In this document: positions 22,704-33,979 of the stretch, one piece after another
Layout: each line of letters opens with the position of its first letter
Numbering within the stretch: position 1 is the first letter of the stretch
Assembly: GCA_024742475.1 (NCBI GenBank)
Contig: JANSYI010000016.1
Location: 1 to 64,000, forward strand
Origin: a bacterium
GTDB lineage: Bacteria > Myxococcota_A > Polyangia > Nannocystales > Nannocystaceae
DNA length: 64,000 bases
Direction of reading: 5' to 3'
Position numbers and translations under genes: made by a program
Notes under the pieces: generated by a model
Told to the model about the DNA's origin: nothing
The model's input: the letters and a program-made list of their open reading frames with translations, nothing else
Databases searched by the model: none

Positions 22704-25348
22704 TGCAGCATCGCTCCCAGTGCTTCACTCGCAGCGTCCAGCGCCGCGTCGAGTCCGCCCACGTTCGAACCGCCCGCCTGCGCGAGGTCCGGACGGCCGC
22801 CTCCGCGACCATCGACGTGTCGAGCAAGGGTACCGACGAGCTTGCCGGCATGCACACGATCGGTGAGATCCCGGGTGACGGCGACCAACAGCGTGGCCTT
22901 GCCGCCGGTGTCGGCACCGAGCACCACCACACCCGAGCCGAGCCGGTCGCGCAGCGTGTCCGCGGCTCCCCGCAGGGCCTTGCCGTCGGCCACGGCGACC
23001 TTGCGAGCCATCAGCTTGATGCCCGCGATCTCCGCGACCTCCGTCTCGTCGCCCCCGCCTCCGGTGGCCAGCTTCTGATTGAGCTGCTCGATGGTGCGGT
23101 CCTTGGCCTTGAGGTCGCCCTGGAGCTTCTCGATGCGTCCCGGCAGGTCGTCCGCTGCGCCGACGTGCAGGTGCCCCATCGCGCTGCCCAGCACCTCACG
23201 CATCGACTGCACGTGCGCGAGGGCGTTCATGCCCGTGACGGCCTCGATCCGACGCACGCCCTGCGCGATGCCGCCCTCGGAGGTGATGGCGAACAAGCCG
23301 ATGTCGCCCGAGCGGCGCACGTGCGTGCCTCCGCACAGTTCGAGGCTGTCGCCGCCGATCCGGACCACGCGAACGCGGTCGCCGTACTTCTCGCCGAACA
23401 GCCCGATCGCGCCCGCCTCGCCGGCTTCGTCGGGCGTCATCTCCTTGGTGTCGGAGTCGGCGTTGCCGACGACCATCGCGTTGACCCGGTGCTCGACCCG
23501 GGCCGTCTCCTCGGAGGTCAGCGGCGCGCGATGGCTGAAGTCGAAGCGCAGCTTGTCGGCGTCGACCAGCGAGCCCTTCTGCACGACGTGGTCGCCCAAC
23601 ACCTCACGCAACGCGAGGTGCAGCAGGTGGGTGGCGCTGTGGTTGCGTCGGATCGCGTCGCGACGCGCCTCGTCGACGCGCACTTCGACCGTGTCTCCGA
23701 CGCGCAACGGACCTTCTGTCAGCGTGCCGATGTGGACGTGCAGGCCGCCGACGGGCTTCTTGACGTCGGTGACGTCGACTCGCCCACCCTCGAACGAGAG
23801 GGTGCCCGTATCCCCGACCTGACCGCCGCTCTCGGCGTACATCGGCGTGGTGTCGAGGACGACCTCCACACTCCCCGCGCTGGCCGAGGCGACGGACTCG
23901 CCGGCTTGAACCAGCGCCACGACCTTCGCCGTGCCGGCGGTTTCGCCGTAGCCCGTGAACGCGGAATCACCGTGTGCTTGCTGCAGCTGGAAGTACAGCT
24001 CCGCCACCGTGTTGTGCGGGCCCATCTGCGAGTCGGCGCCGCCGGACTGACGCGTCTTCACGGCGGCCTCGGCGGCGGCCTCGTCGAGGGTGCAGCCGTG
24101 CTCCTTGACCATGATGCCCGTCAGGTCGATGGGGAACCCGTAGGTGTCGTAGAGGTCGGCGGCGGTGTCTGGGTTGAGCGCCTGCCCCTTCTGCAAGCCC
24201 TCGAGCTTGCCCACCAGCAACCGCGTCCCTCGAGCGAGGGTGCGCCGGAACGCCTCTTCCTCGGTCTTGACCACTTCCTCGATGGTGGACGCACGGGCGA
24301 CGAGCGCGGGGTTTTGCTCACCGAACATCTCGACGACCTTTGCGGTGACGCGGTGGAAGAACGGCTCGTCGAGCCCGAGGTCCGAGCCGTGTCGGATGGC
24401 GCGACGCATGATGCGGCGCAGCACGTACTCGCGGTCCTTCTTGTCGGGAAAGACGCCGTCGGCGATGAGAAACGCAGTGGCGCGCGCGTGGTCGGCGATG
24501 ACGCGGTAGGGCGACTCCCCCTTGCTGTCGTTGCCGTCGGCCAGCGCCTTGCCGAGGTCAACGAGGGGAGCGAGCAGCGACGACCCGTAGTTGCTGTCGA
24601 AGCCGCCTACGACCGCAGCCACCCGCTCGAGCCCCGAGCCCGTGTCGATGCTGGGCTTGGGCAGCGCGGTCATCGGCCCGTCGTTGTGCTTCTCGTACTG
24701 CATGAACACCAGGTTCCACAGCTCGAGATAGAGGTCGTCTTCGAACTCGGGACCCTTGCCCGGCGTCCCGGCCAGCCCCGGCGCCGCGCCTTGGTTGAAG
24801 ATGTGGATCTCCGAGCAGGGACCGCAGGGCCCGGTGTCGCCCATCGACCAGAAGTTGTCCTTTGCGGCGCATTTGTAGATGCGGTCCTTGGGGATGAACT
24901 TGGTCCAAAGGGCGTAGGCCTCGGTGTCCTCGGGGGCAGACTCGCCTTCGCCGCTGAACACGGTCACGACCAGCCGCGCCGGGTCGATGCCCAGCGTATC
25001 GGTGAGGAACGTCCAGCCAAACTCGATCGCGTCGGCTTTGAAGTAGTCGCCGAACGAGAAGTTGCCGAGCATCTCGAACAGGGTGTGGTGCCGCGGCGTG
25101 AACCCGACGTTGTCGAGGTCGTTGTGCTTGCCGCCGGCCCGCAAACACCGCTGCACCGACACCGCGCGGTTGTACGGCCGGGTCTCACGCCCCGTGAACA
25201 CGTCCTTGAACTGGTTCATCCCCGCGTTGACGAACAAGAGCGACTTGTCGTTGTGCGGGACGAGCGAGCTGCTCGCCACGTGCTCGTGGCCGCGCCCTTC
25301 AAAGAACTCGACGAATTTCTGCCGAACCTCGTTGGCCGAAATGCTCAT
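22700..25348 (-). CDS. alaS: Alanyl-tRNA synthetase
   Basis: 882 residues, normal for the family, from ATG 25348 (MSISANEVRQKF). It charges tRNA-Ala and edits mischarged Ser/Gly. The class II aminoacylation core is visible near the start (FFEGRGHEHVASSSLVPHND, FVNAGMNQFKDVF, FTPRHHTLFEMLGNFSFGDY), the editing domain by HSATHLLHLAL and CGGTHVRRSGDIG, and the C-terminal DHHA1 domain by DLPGRIEKLQGDLKAKD through GGRGGGRPDLAQAGG. An in-frame extension upstream is not supported. It is followed with 4-nt overlap by the acidic protein gene. Confidence 0.98.
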   Translation of the reverse strand: MSISANEVRQKFVEFFEGRGHEHVASSSLVPHNDKSLLFVNAGMNQFKDVFTGRETRPYNRAVSVQRCLRAGGKHNDLDNVGFTPRHHTLFEMLGNFSFGDYFKADAIEFGWTFLTDTLGIDPARLVVTVFSGEGESAPEDTEAYALWTKFIPKDRIYKCAAKDNFWSMGDTGPCGPCSEIHIFNQGAAPGLAGTPGKGPEFEDDLYLELWNLVFMQYEKHNDGPMTALPKPSIDTGSGLERVAAVVGGFDSNYGSSLLAPLVDLGKALADGNDSKGESPYRVIADHARATAFLIADGVFPDKKDREYVLRRIMRRAIRHGSDLGLDEPFFHRVTAKVVEMFGEQNPALVARASTIEEVVKTEEEAFRRTLARGTRLLVGKLEGLQKGQALNPDTAADLYDTYGFPIDLTGIMVKEHGCTLDEAAAEAAVKTRQSGGADSQMGPHNTVAELYFQLQQAHGDSAFTGYGETAGTAKVVALVQAGESVASASAGSVEVVLDTTPMYAESGGQVGDTGTLSFEGGRVDVTDVKKPVGGLHVHIGTLTEGPLRVGDTVEVRVDEARRDAIRRNHSATHLLHLALREVLGDHVVQKGSLVDADKLRFDFSHRAPLTSEETARVEHRVNAMVVGNADSDTKEMTPDEAGEAGAIGLFGEKYGDRVRVVRIGGDSLELCGGTHVRRSGDIGLFAITSEGGIAQGVRRIEAVTGMNALAHVQSMREVLGSAMGHLHVGAADDLPGRIEKLQGDLKAKDRTIEQLNQKLATGGGGDETEVAEIAGIKLMARKVAVADGKALRGAADTLRDRLGSGVVVLGADTGGKATLLVAVTRDLTDRVHAGKLVGTLARHVDGRGGGRPDLAQAGGSNVGGLDAALDAASEALGAMLQ

Positions 25349-25467
25349 GACTCGGTCTTCGTAGCAGCTTCCCGCCCACAATGCGCCCTCGGGCCGACCG
25401 GAAGCCGAAGCAACAGCCCTCGCCCGCACGGCCCCAACGCAAGGCGCCACCGCCCCACCTCAGCACG

Positions 25468-25617
25468 AGAGGAGGGAGGGCACGGACGTGCCCGGACGAC
25501 GGGAAAAAAAGAACGAAGCCGAAGCAGACGAGCCCCGCCCGAGGAGGGCTCCGTAAGGCCCCCCTCACCCAAAGGGGGGGGCCTGAAGGAGCCCGGACGG
25601 CGCCCGCGCGAGGCTTC
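25468..25617. repeat. Tandem 150-bp intergenic repeat, copy 1
   Basis: First of two nearly identical copies that sit head to tail with a 3-nt spacer between alaS and the PilT-like gene. It holds the palindrome GGGCACGGACGTGCCC, an A7 run, and a strong hairpin at 25546-25594 (outer stem GGGCTCC/GGAGCCC, inner C-run/G-run). It has one extra G in the G-run and one G/C difference from copy 2. A 12-nt piece, GAAGCCGAAGCA, also occurs at 25401-25412, perhaps a decayed third copy. No coding function is supported. Confidence 0.9.
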
Positions 25618-25620
25618 CCC

Positions 25621-25769
25621 AGAGGAGGGAGGGCACGGACGTGCCCGGACGACGGGAAAAAAAGAACGAAGCCGAAGCAGACGAGCCCCCCCCGAGGAGG
25701 GCTCCGTAAGGCCCCCCTCACCCAAAGGGGGGGCCTGAAGGAGCCCGGACGGCGCCCGCGCGAGGCTTC
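25621..25769. repeat. Tandem 150-bp intergenic repeat, copy 2
   Basis: Second copy, 149 bp. Its hairpin lies at 25699-25746. The right end stops within the TGA stop codon of the PilT-like gene (25768-25770 on the minus strand). Such structured repeats beside stop codons are often dispersed REP/MITE-like elements or transcription and mRNA-stability signals. The element can be read in both strands, but its open frames have low-complexity translations. Confidence 0.9.
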
Positions 25770-26880
25770 AATACCCCTGTTCGAACTGCATCCCGCCGGT
25801 GCCCGAGCCCACGCCGCGAAAGTGCAGCGCGAAGTCGTCCGGGTTCGTCGCGGCGGCGATGGCCACCTCGTAGGTGATGAGGTTTCGCTTCACCAGCTCG
25901 GTGAGCGACTGGTCGAACGAGATCATGCCGTAGGGGTGTGCCCCGTCCTTGATCGCGTCCACGATTTCGTGGGTCCGCGTCTCGTCGGCGATGAGGTCTC
26001 GAATGCGCGGGGTGTTGATCAACACCTCGACGGCCGGAATCATCCCGCGGCCGTCGGCGCGGGGCAGCAGACGCTGCGAGACGATGGCCGTGAGGATCGA
26101 CGCCAGCTGCAGCCGAATCGCGTTCTGCTGGTGCGGCGGGTGCATCTGCACGATGCGAGCGATGGTCTCCTGCGCGTCGAGCGTGTGAAGCGTCGAGAAC
26201 ACCAGGTGCCCGGTCTCCGCGGCGAGCATGCCGGTCGAGACCGTCTCGAGGTTCCGCATCTCACCCACGAGGACGACATCGGGGTCTTGGCGCAGCGCGG
26301 CGGTGAGCGCGGCCGAGAACGTGTGGGTGTCGAAGCCGAGCTCGCGCTGGTTGACGACCGAACGGTGGTCACGAAACACGTACTCGATCGGGTCTTCGAT
26401 CGTGATGATGTGGGCGGCGCGTTCGGTGTTGATGAGGTTGATGAGCGAGGCGAGCGTGGTCGACTTGCCCGAGCCGGTGATGCCCGTGACGAGCACCATG
26501 CCCCGGTGCTCCTTCGCCAGGTCCCGAACGCGGCCCGGGAGGTTGAGCCGCTCGAACGCGGGAATGTCAGCGGCGATCACGCGCATGACCATTCCGGTCT
26601 CTCCGCGCTGCTTGAACACGTTGACGCGGTAGCGGAGCCCGTCGGGCGTGGCGTAGGCCAAGTCGACGTCGCACGTGTCGACGAACTTGGTGTGGGTCTT
26701 CTCGGTCATGATGTTGACCGCGAACGTGTTGATGACGTCGCTGGTCATCGGTGGCACGTCCTTGAGCGTTCGCAGCGACCCGCGGATCCGAAAGACCGGT
26801 GGCAGTCCAACCTTGAGGTGGACATCCGACGCGCCGAGCTTGCGCGCAGCCTGAAGGACCCGGTCGAAGATCTCGTTCAT
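25768..26880 (-). CDS. PilT-like twitching-motility ATPase (second copy)
   Basis: 370 residues from ATG 26880, which lies 7 nt after TACGTT; in-frame TTG and GTG codons just upstream are less likely. Walker A GITGSGKSTTLAS, Asp box IITIEDPIEYVF, Walker B DVVLVGEMRNLETVS and His box STLHTLDA mark a hexameric type IV pilus retraction ATPase. Compared with the pilT in the pilBTC cluster it has GEMRNLE instead of GEIRDTE and a longer C-terminal tail (ALHFRGVGSGTGGMQFEQGY). It stands alone, away from other pilus genes, and may be an accessory motor like PilU. Confidence 0.9.
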   Translation of the reverse strand: MNEIFDRVLQAARKLGASDVHLKVGLPPVFRIRGSLRTLKDVPPMTSDVINTFAVNIMTEKTHTKFVDTCDVDLAYATPDGLRYRVNVFKQRGETGMVMRVIAADIPAFERLNLPGRVRDLAKEHRGMVLVTGITGSGKSTTLASLINLINTERAAHIITIEDPIEYVFRDHRSVVNQRELGFDTHTFSAALTAALRQDPDVVLVGEMRNLETVSTGMLAAETGHLVFSTLHTLDAQETIARIVQMHPPHQQNAIRLQLASILTAIVSQRLLPRADGRGMIPAVEVLINTPRIRDLIADETRTHEIVDAIKDGAHPYGMISFDQSLTELVKRNLITYEVAIAAATNPDDFALHFRGVGSGTGGMQFEQGY

Positions 26881-26998
26881 CACCTCCAACGTAGCGAAAA
26901 TCGAGCGAGATTGCGCCTTTCATCGCTCTGTTCGGATCTGGGCCACTCAGCAACCCCCTGAGACCGCAGACCGGCCGGCCGCGGTAGACTCACGTTCG

Positions 26999-28183
26999 AT
27001 GGACGCCGCACATGTACAGACCGCCCTCGCCAGCGGGCCCGAGGCTCCGGCCGACCTCCTCGCGCAGCTGGCGTCCGCGCCGTCTGCACACTCGCCCGTG
27101 CTCGTCTGCGTCTTCGTCTCGAGCACGTTCTCGCTGGCGGATGTGCTGCGCCCGATCCAAGCGCGATGGCCCGACGCCACCGTGATCGGTGCCTCGTCGT
27201 CCGGCGAGTTCAACGAGCGCAGCGAACGGCCGCAGTCGATCTCGGGGTGGGCGCTGTGGGGGGACTTCAAGGCCGAAGCCGCCATGGCCGAGGGGCTTCG
27301 CGAGTCGGCAGAGACGGTGATCGGGTCGCTCGCCACCCGCCTGAACGCACGTCACGAGAGTCATCCGCACCGTGTCGGGATCTTGTTGCTCGACTCGATG
27401 TCGGGCCGCGGGGAAGAGGCGACGCTGCTCGCCGCCACCTTGCTCGACGATCAGGCGCCTGTGCGACTGGTCGGCGGCGCGGCCGGGGACGACCTCGCGA
27501 TGCAGAATACCTGGGTCGGCGTCGGTGAGCAGGCCCGCGAAGACGCCGCCGTGGTCGCGTTCCTCCACGGAAAGACCCCGTTCGGCATCGGTGTCCAGCA
27601 TGGACACCAGGCCGAGTCCGAGCCGATCAAGGTCACCCGCGCCGAGGCCAACGTCGTCTCCGAGCTCGAGGGACGTCCGGCTTGGGACGTCTGGCGCGAG
27701 CGTACGCGCCCCATGGCCGAGGCTGCGCAGATCGACGTCGACGCGCTCGAAGGCAACGACCTGGCCCGCTTCTTCTTTACCCACTCGGCATCACTGGCCT
27801 CCGGTTCGGAGATCAAGGTCCGCGCGCCGCTGGGCAAGGGCGACGACGGCTCGCTGTCGTTCGCCTGCGGTGTGCCCGAGGGGTCGGTGATCCGGGTGAC
27901 CGGCAGCACGGTGCAGCGCCAACTCGACAGCGCTCGCGCGGCCGCGGAGAGCGCCAAGGCCCAGCTCGAGGGGCACGCGTGCGCCGGCGCGCTCGTGTTC
28001 GACTGCGTCTGCCGAAAGCTGATCTTGGGCGAGCGATTTCCCCAGGCCGTCGATGCGATCTCGAGGACGCTCGATGGGGCCCCGGTGGCAGGCTTCGAAA
28101 CCTACGGAGAGATCGCGCTGGACGTCGCCGACCACTCCGGGTTCCACAACAGCACGACCGTCGTCCTGGCGATTCCGCGATGA
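26999..28183 (+). CDS. FIST-domain sensory protein
   Basis: 394 residues. The N-terminal FIST region (VLVCVFVSSTFSLADVLRPI, TVIGASSSGEF, GILLLDSMSG, VRLVGGAAGDDLA) and FIST_C region (ALVFDCVCRKLILGERF, PVAGFETYGEIALDV, NSTTVVLAIP) are both intact. FIST domains are thought to sense small ligands, perhaps amino acids. Here there is no attached kinase, cyclase or methyl-accepting domain, so it must act through another protein. The ATG at 26999 is 8 nt after TAGACT. The small gene directly downstream is the nearest candidate partner. It diverges from the PilT-like gene. Confidence 0.9.
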   Translation: MDAAHVQTALASGPEAPADLLAQLASAPSAHSPVLVCVFVSSTFSLADVLRPIQARWPDATVIGASSSGEFNERSERPQSISGWALWGDFKAEAAMAEGLRESAETVIGSLATRLNARHESHPHRVGILLLDSMSGRGEEATLLAATLLDDQAPVRLVGGAAGDDLAMQNTWVGVGEQAREDAAVVAFLHGKTPFGIGVQHGHQAESEPIKVTRAEANVVSELEGRPAWDVWRERTRPMAEAAQIDVDALEGNDLARFFFTHSASLASGSEIKVRAPLGKGDDGSLSFACGVPEGSVIRVTGSTVQRQLDSARAAAESAKAQLEGHACAGALVFDCVCRKLILGERFPQAVDAISRTLDGAPVAGFETYGEIALDVADHSGFHNSTTVVLAIPR

Positions 28184-28189
28184 GGCGCC

Positions 28190-28453
28190 ATGCAAGTCAC
28201 GCTTGAAGAACTCTGCAACGCGCTTCAGTCGGCGCTCGGCGAGCAACGGGCCCACGCTGCGATCCACGACGCGTCCGAAATGCTCGGCCTGTCGGGGTCG
28301 CGCCTGACGCGTGACCAGGCGCTCGCGGTGCTGGGGAGGGTCGCGGAGGCGGACGGACTCGTGGGCATCAGCGCACGCTTCGCGCGCTCACGCCTGCTCA
28401 CCCGCTGGGCGCAGGCGAGCCTGGACGATCACCAGCGCGGCGCCTCAAGCTGA
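28190..28453 (+). CDS. Small protein downstream of FIST protein
   Basis: 87 residues, mostly helical: MQVTLEELCNALQSALGEQR, then ASEMLGLSGSRLTRDQAL and a C-terminal helix FARSRLLTRWAQASLDD. Only 6 nt separate it from the FIST gene, so they are one operon. The codon pattern matches its neighbours and GAGGCG stands before the ATG. No family is recognised. It may be a partner or output domain of the FIST protein. Its 3' end overlaps the convergent methyltransferase gene by 9 nt. Confidence 0.7.
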   Translation: MQVTLEELCNALQSALGEQRAHAAIHDASEMLGLSGSRLTRDQALAVLGRVAEADGLVGISARFARSRLLTRWAQASLDDHQRGASS

Positions 28454-29737
28454 CGAGGGCTCGACACCGAGCCGCTTCACCTTGAGGTAGCGACCCTCGA
28501 CGAACGCTGGGGGCACCGGGAAGTCGGGCGGCAAGCCCCGCTCTCCGAGGAGCCGGGCGTTACAGCCACCGGCGAGCGCGCCCGCACCGAGCGCGGCCAT
28601 GAACTCATCGTCGGGCAGCCGGGACGCGTTGGAGATCGCCAGGACGTCTGCACCCGGAGCACACACGCCCGCGATCGCCTGCATGAGCGAACGCCAGTCC
28701 TTGAGCGCCGAGAACACCTTGCCCTTCACGCGCGAGAACGGAGGCGGGTCCACGACGATGAGGTCGAACTTCTCATCGCGTTGGCGGAGCTTCTCGAGGT
28801 GCTTGAAAGCGTCGCCGGTCAGCGGCTTGCACGCCTGGCCATCGAGCCCGGACGCCTCGAGGTTTTGTCGGCAACGCGTGTGAGAGCGAGCGGCCGCATC
28901 CACGTTGAGCACCGCGCTCGCGCCCCCCCGGACGGCCCTCATGCCCAGAGATCCGGTGAACGAGAACAGGTTGAGCACGCGCCGACCACGGGCGAGTTCC
29001 TCGACCCAGCGGCGGCCCTCCCGGAGATCGAGAAACAGCCCGGGCGACACCGGCGCGCTGGGGTCGACCAAGTACTTCAGGCCGTCCTCTTCGACGACGA
29101 GGTCGGTCGGGGCCGTCTTGCCCTTCATGTGGGCGGCGCCAGGGCGGCGCTCCTCGGGCGTGACGGGTTTGACGCGGTCTTGCAGGTAGATCCCCGCCGG
29201 AGACAGGCGCGCGTCGAGGATGTCGATCAGCGGCTGGAGGTACGCGTCGACGCATCGCGCGTACTTGTAGACGAGGACGAAGTCGCCGAGCCTGTCGACC
29301 GCGACCCCGGGGATTCCATCGCCCTCGGCGTGCACGAGCCGGCAGGCACCCCGGCTGCCGTCATCGAGCACGGACTCGCGGTGGGCGAGCGCCGCGGCGA
29401 CCCGCGCTTCGATGACGTCAGGGCCCCACTTGAAGTCGGGCTGGTGGCTGACCATGCGCACCGCGACCGCTCCGTCGGGTTCGTACAGGCCCCACCCGAT
29501 CGCCCGGCCATCTTCGTCGGCGACCGAGACCGGCGTGCCGGATTCGACGCCGTCCAGCGGGCGCAGCAGGCTGTCGCGAAAGACCCACGGGTGACCGGAC
29601 TGGATGCTGCGCACCGCTGGCAGCGCGAGCTTGAGACCGCGGTCCTTGCCCAACCGGCGGACGGTAGGCTTCTGTGGGCCTTTGTCACGCCTGCTGCCAC
29701 GCGCGCGACCCTTCTTGCTTGAGGAAGACGAGGCCAT
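28445..29737 (-). CDS. rlmI: Class I rRNA large-subunit methyltransferase, RlmI family
   Basis: 430 residues. A very basic Ser/Lys/Arg-rich extension (about 30 residues) precedes a PUA-like RNA-binding domain (LKLALPAVRSIQSGHPWVFR) and an EEHEE-type linker. The Rossmann methyltransferase domain shows VLNLFSFTGSLGMRAVRGGA for the SAM site and VVDPPPFSRVKG for the catalytic site. The best known member, E. coli RlmI, makes m5C1962 in 23S rRNA, but myxobacteria have several paralogues, so the target base is not certain. No catalytic Cys was searched for in detail. Confidence 0.85.
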   Translation of the reverse strand: MASSSSSKKGRARGSRRDKGPQKPTVRRLGKDRGLKLALPAVRSIQSGHPWVFRDSLLRPLDGVESGTPVSVADEDGRAIGWGLYEPDGAVAVRMVSHQPDFKWGPDVIEARVAAALAHRESVLDDGSRGACRLVHAEGDGIPGVAVDRLGDFVLVYKYARCVDAYLQPLIDILDARLSPAGIYLQDRVKPVTPEERRPGAAHMKGKTAPTDLVVEEDGLKYLVDPSAPVSPGLFLDLREGRRWVEELARGRRVLNLFSFTGSLGMRAVRGGASAVLNVDAAARSHTRCRQNLEASGLDGQACKPLTGDAFKHLEKLRQRDEKFDLIVVDPPPFSRVKGKVFSALKDWRSLMQAIAGVCAPGADVLAISNASRLPDDEFMAALGAGALAGGCNARLLGERGLPPDFPVPPAFVEGRYLKVKRLGVEPSSA

Positions 29738-29835
29738 GAGGTCGCGGCAACATAGCGGAAAAGCGCCTCGGGGGGCTAACCTTGCCGAACGCAGGGTCGC
29801 GCCGGCCCCGCGAACCCAGAGGTGAAGCCAAATCC

Positions 29836-31548
<1,713 letters not shown>

Positions 31549-31647
31549 CGGCCGCCTCCCGGCCGACGGATGGTGGTTCCAGCCCCCACTCGCGGGCGAA
31601 ACGCGATGAAATCGTGAATCGCCTGCGAATTCGATATCCTGGGGACA

Positions 31648-32742
31648 GTGAGCGTCACGCTGCATCAGCTGCTTCGGGCGATGGTCGACTCGGGGGCGAC
31701 CGACCTTCACATCACCACGGGTGCGGCTCCGATGCTCCGCATCGACGGGGACCTGGTGCCGCTGAAGGCTCCGAAGATGGGGCCCGTGGAGTGCAAGAAC
31801 CTCTGCTATTCGATCCTCTCGGACAAGCAGAAGCAGCGCTTCGAGGAGACGATGGAGCTGGACCTCTCGTTCGGCGTCAAGGGACTGGCGCGCTTTCGGG
31901 CCAACCTCTTCGTCCAGCGCGGCGCAACCGGTGGTGCCTTTCGCCTCATCCCCTACGAGATGCCGCCGATCGAGAAGCTCGGGCTGCCTCCCGTGGTCGC
32001 CGAGCTCACCCGCAAGCCTCGCGGGCTGATCCTCGTCACCGGCCCCACGGGGTCGGGCAAGTCGACCTCGCTCGCCTCGATGATCAACCTGATCAACGAA
32101 GAACGGCGCGGGCACATCATCACGGTCGAGGACCCGATCGAGTTCCTGCACCACCACAAAGGTTGCCTCGTCAACCAGCGTGAGGTGGGCGCAGACACCA
32201 ACAGCTTCAAGCTCGCGCTCAAGCACATCCTTCGGCAAGACCCTGACATCGTCCTCGTCGGCGAGATTCGCGACACCGAGACGATGGAGGCCGCGCTCAC
32301 GCTCGCCGAGACGGGGCACCTCACCTTCGGCACGATGCACACCAACTCGGCCGTGCAGACGATCAACCGGGTCGTCGACATGTTCGAGTCGCACCGGCAA
32401 AACCAGATCCGCACCCAGCTGAGCTTCGTGCTCGAGGGGGTGCTCACGCAGTCGCTCATCCCCAAGCAGGGTGGAGGGCGTGCCCTGGCGGTCGAGGTGA
32501 TGGTGCCCAACGACGCCATCCGAGCCCTCATCCGCGACGCCAAGCTGCACCAGATCTACTCGCAGATGCAGCTCGGTCAGGGCAAACACAACATGCAGAC
32601 GTTCAACCAGTCCCTCTCGGACCTGGTCCAACGCGGCGTGATTCACTACGACATTGCAATGGCCCGCTCGAGCGATCCGGACGAGCTGAGCAACATGATC
32701 GAGGCCGGGAAGGGCCTTCAGCAGGTCAAGCGCCGCTACTAG
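31648..32742 (+). CDS. pilT: Type IV pilus retraction ATPase PilT
   Basis: 364 residues from GTG 31648, 7 nt after TATCCT, with no ribosome site. Motifs: Walker A GPTGSGKSTSLAS, Asp box ITVEDPIEFLHH, Walker B DIVLVGEIRDTET, His box GTMHTNSA. The C-terminal AIRALIRDAKLHQIYSQMQL matches the conserved AIRNLIRE region of PilT needed for retraction. The 99-nt gap after pilB holds its own promoter-like signal. Together with pilC it drives retraction and thus S-motility-like twitching. Confidence 0.96.
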   Translation: MSVTLHQLLRAMVDSGATDLHITTGAAPMLRIDGDLVPLKAPKMGPVECKNLCYSILSDKQKQRFEETMELDLSFGVKGLARFRANLFVQRGATGGAFRLIPYEMPPIEKLGLPPVVAELTRKPRGLILVTGPTGSGKSTSLASMINLINEERRGHIITVEDPIEFLHHHKGCLVNQREVGADTNSFKLALKHILRQDPDIVLVGEIRDTETMEAALTLAETGHLTFGTMHTNSAVQTINRVVDMFESHRQNQIRTQLSFVLEGVLTQSLIPKQGGGRALAVEVMVPNDAIRALIRDAKLHQIYSQMQLGQGKHNMQTFNQSLSDLVQRGVIHYDIAMARSSDPDELSNMIEAGKGLQQVKRRY

Positions 32743-32773
32743 ACGGACCTGACCGGGCCACGGGAGAGACGCC

Positions 32774-33979
<1,206 letters not shown>

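Noticed and set aside
25299..25725. Minus-strand ORFs through the tandem repeat
   Set aside because: The peptide repeats only because the DNA repeats; the sequence is explained by hairpins and low complexity.
25468..25769. Possible CRISPR array
   Set aside because: Only two copies of 150 bp with a 3-nt spacer; no short repeats with unique spacers and no cas genes.
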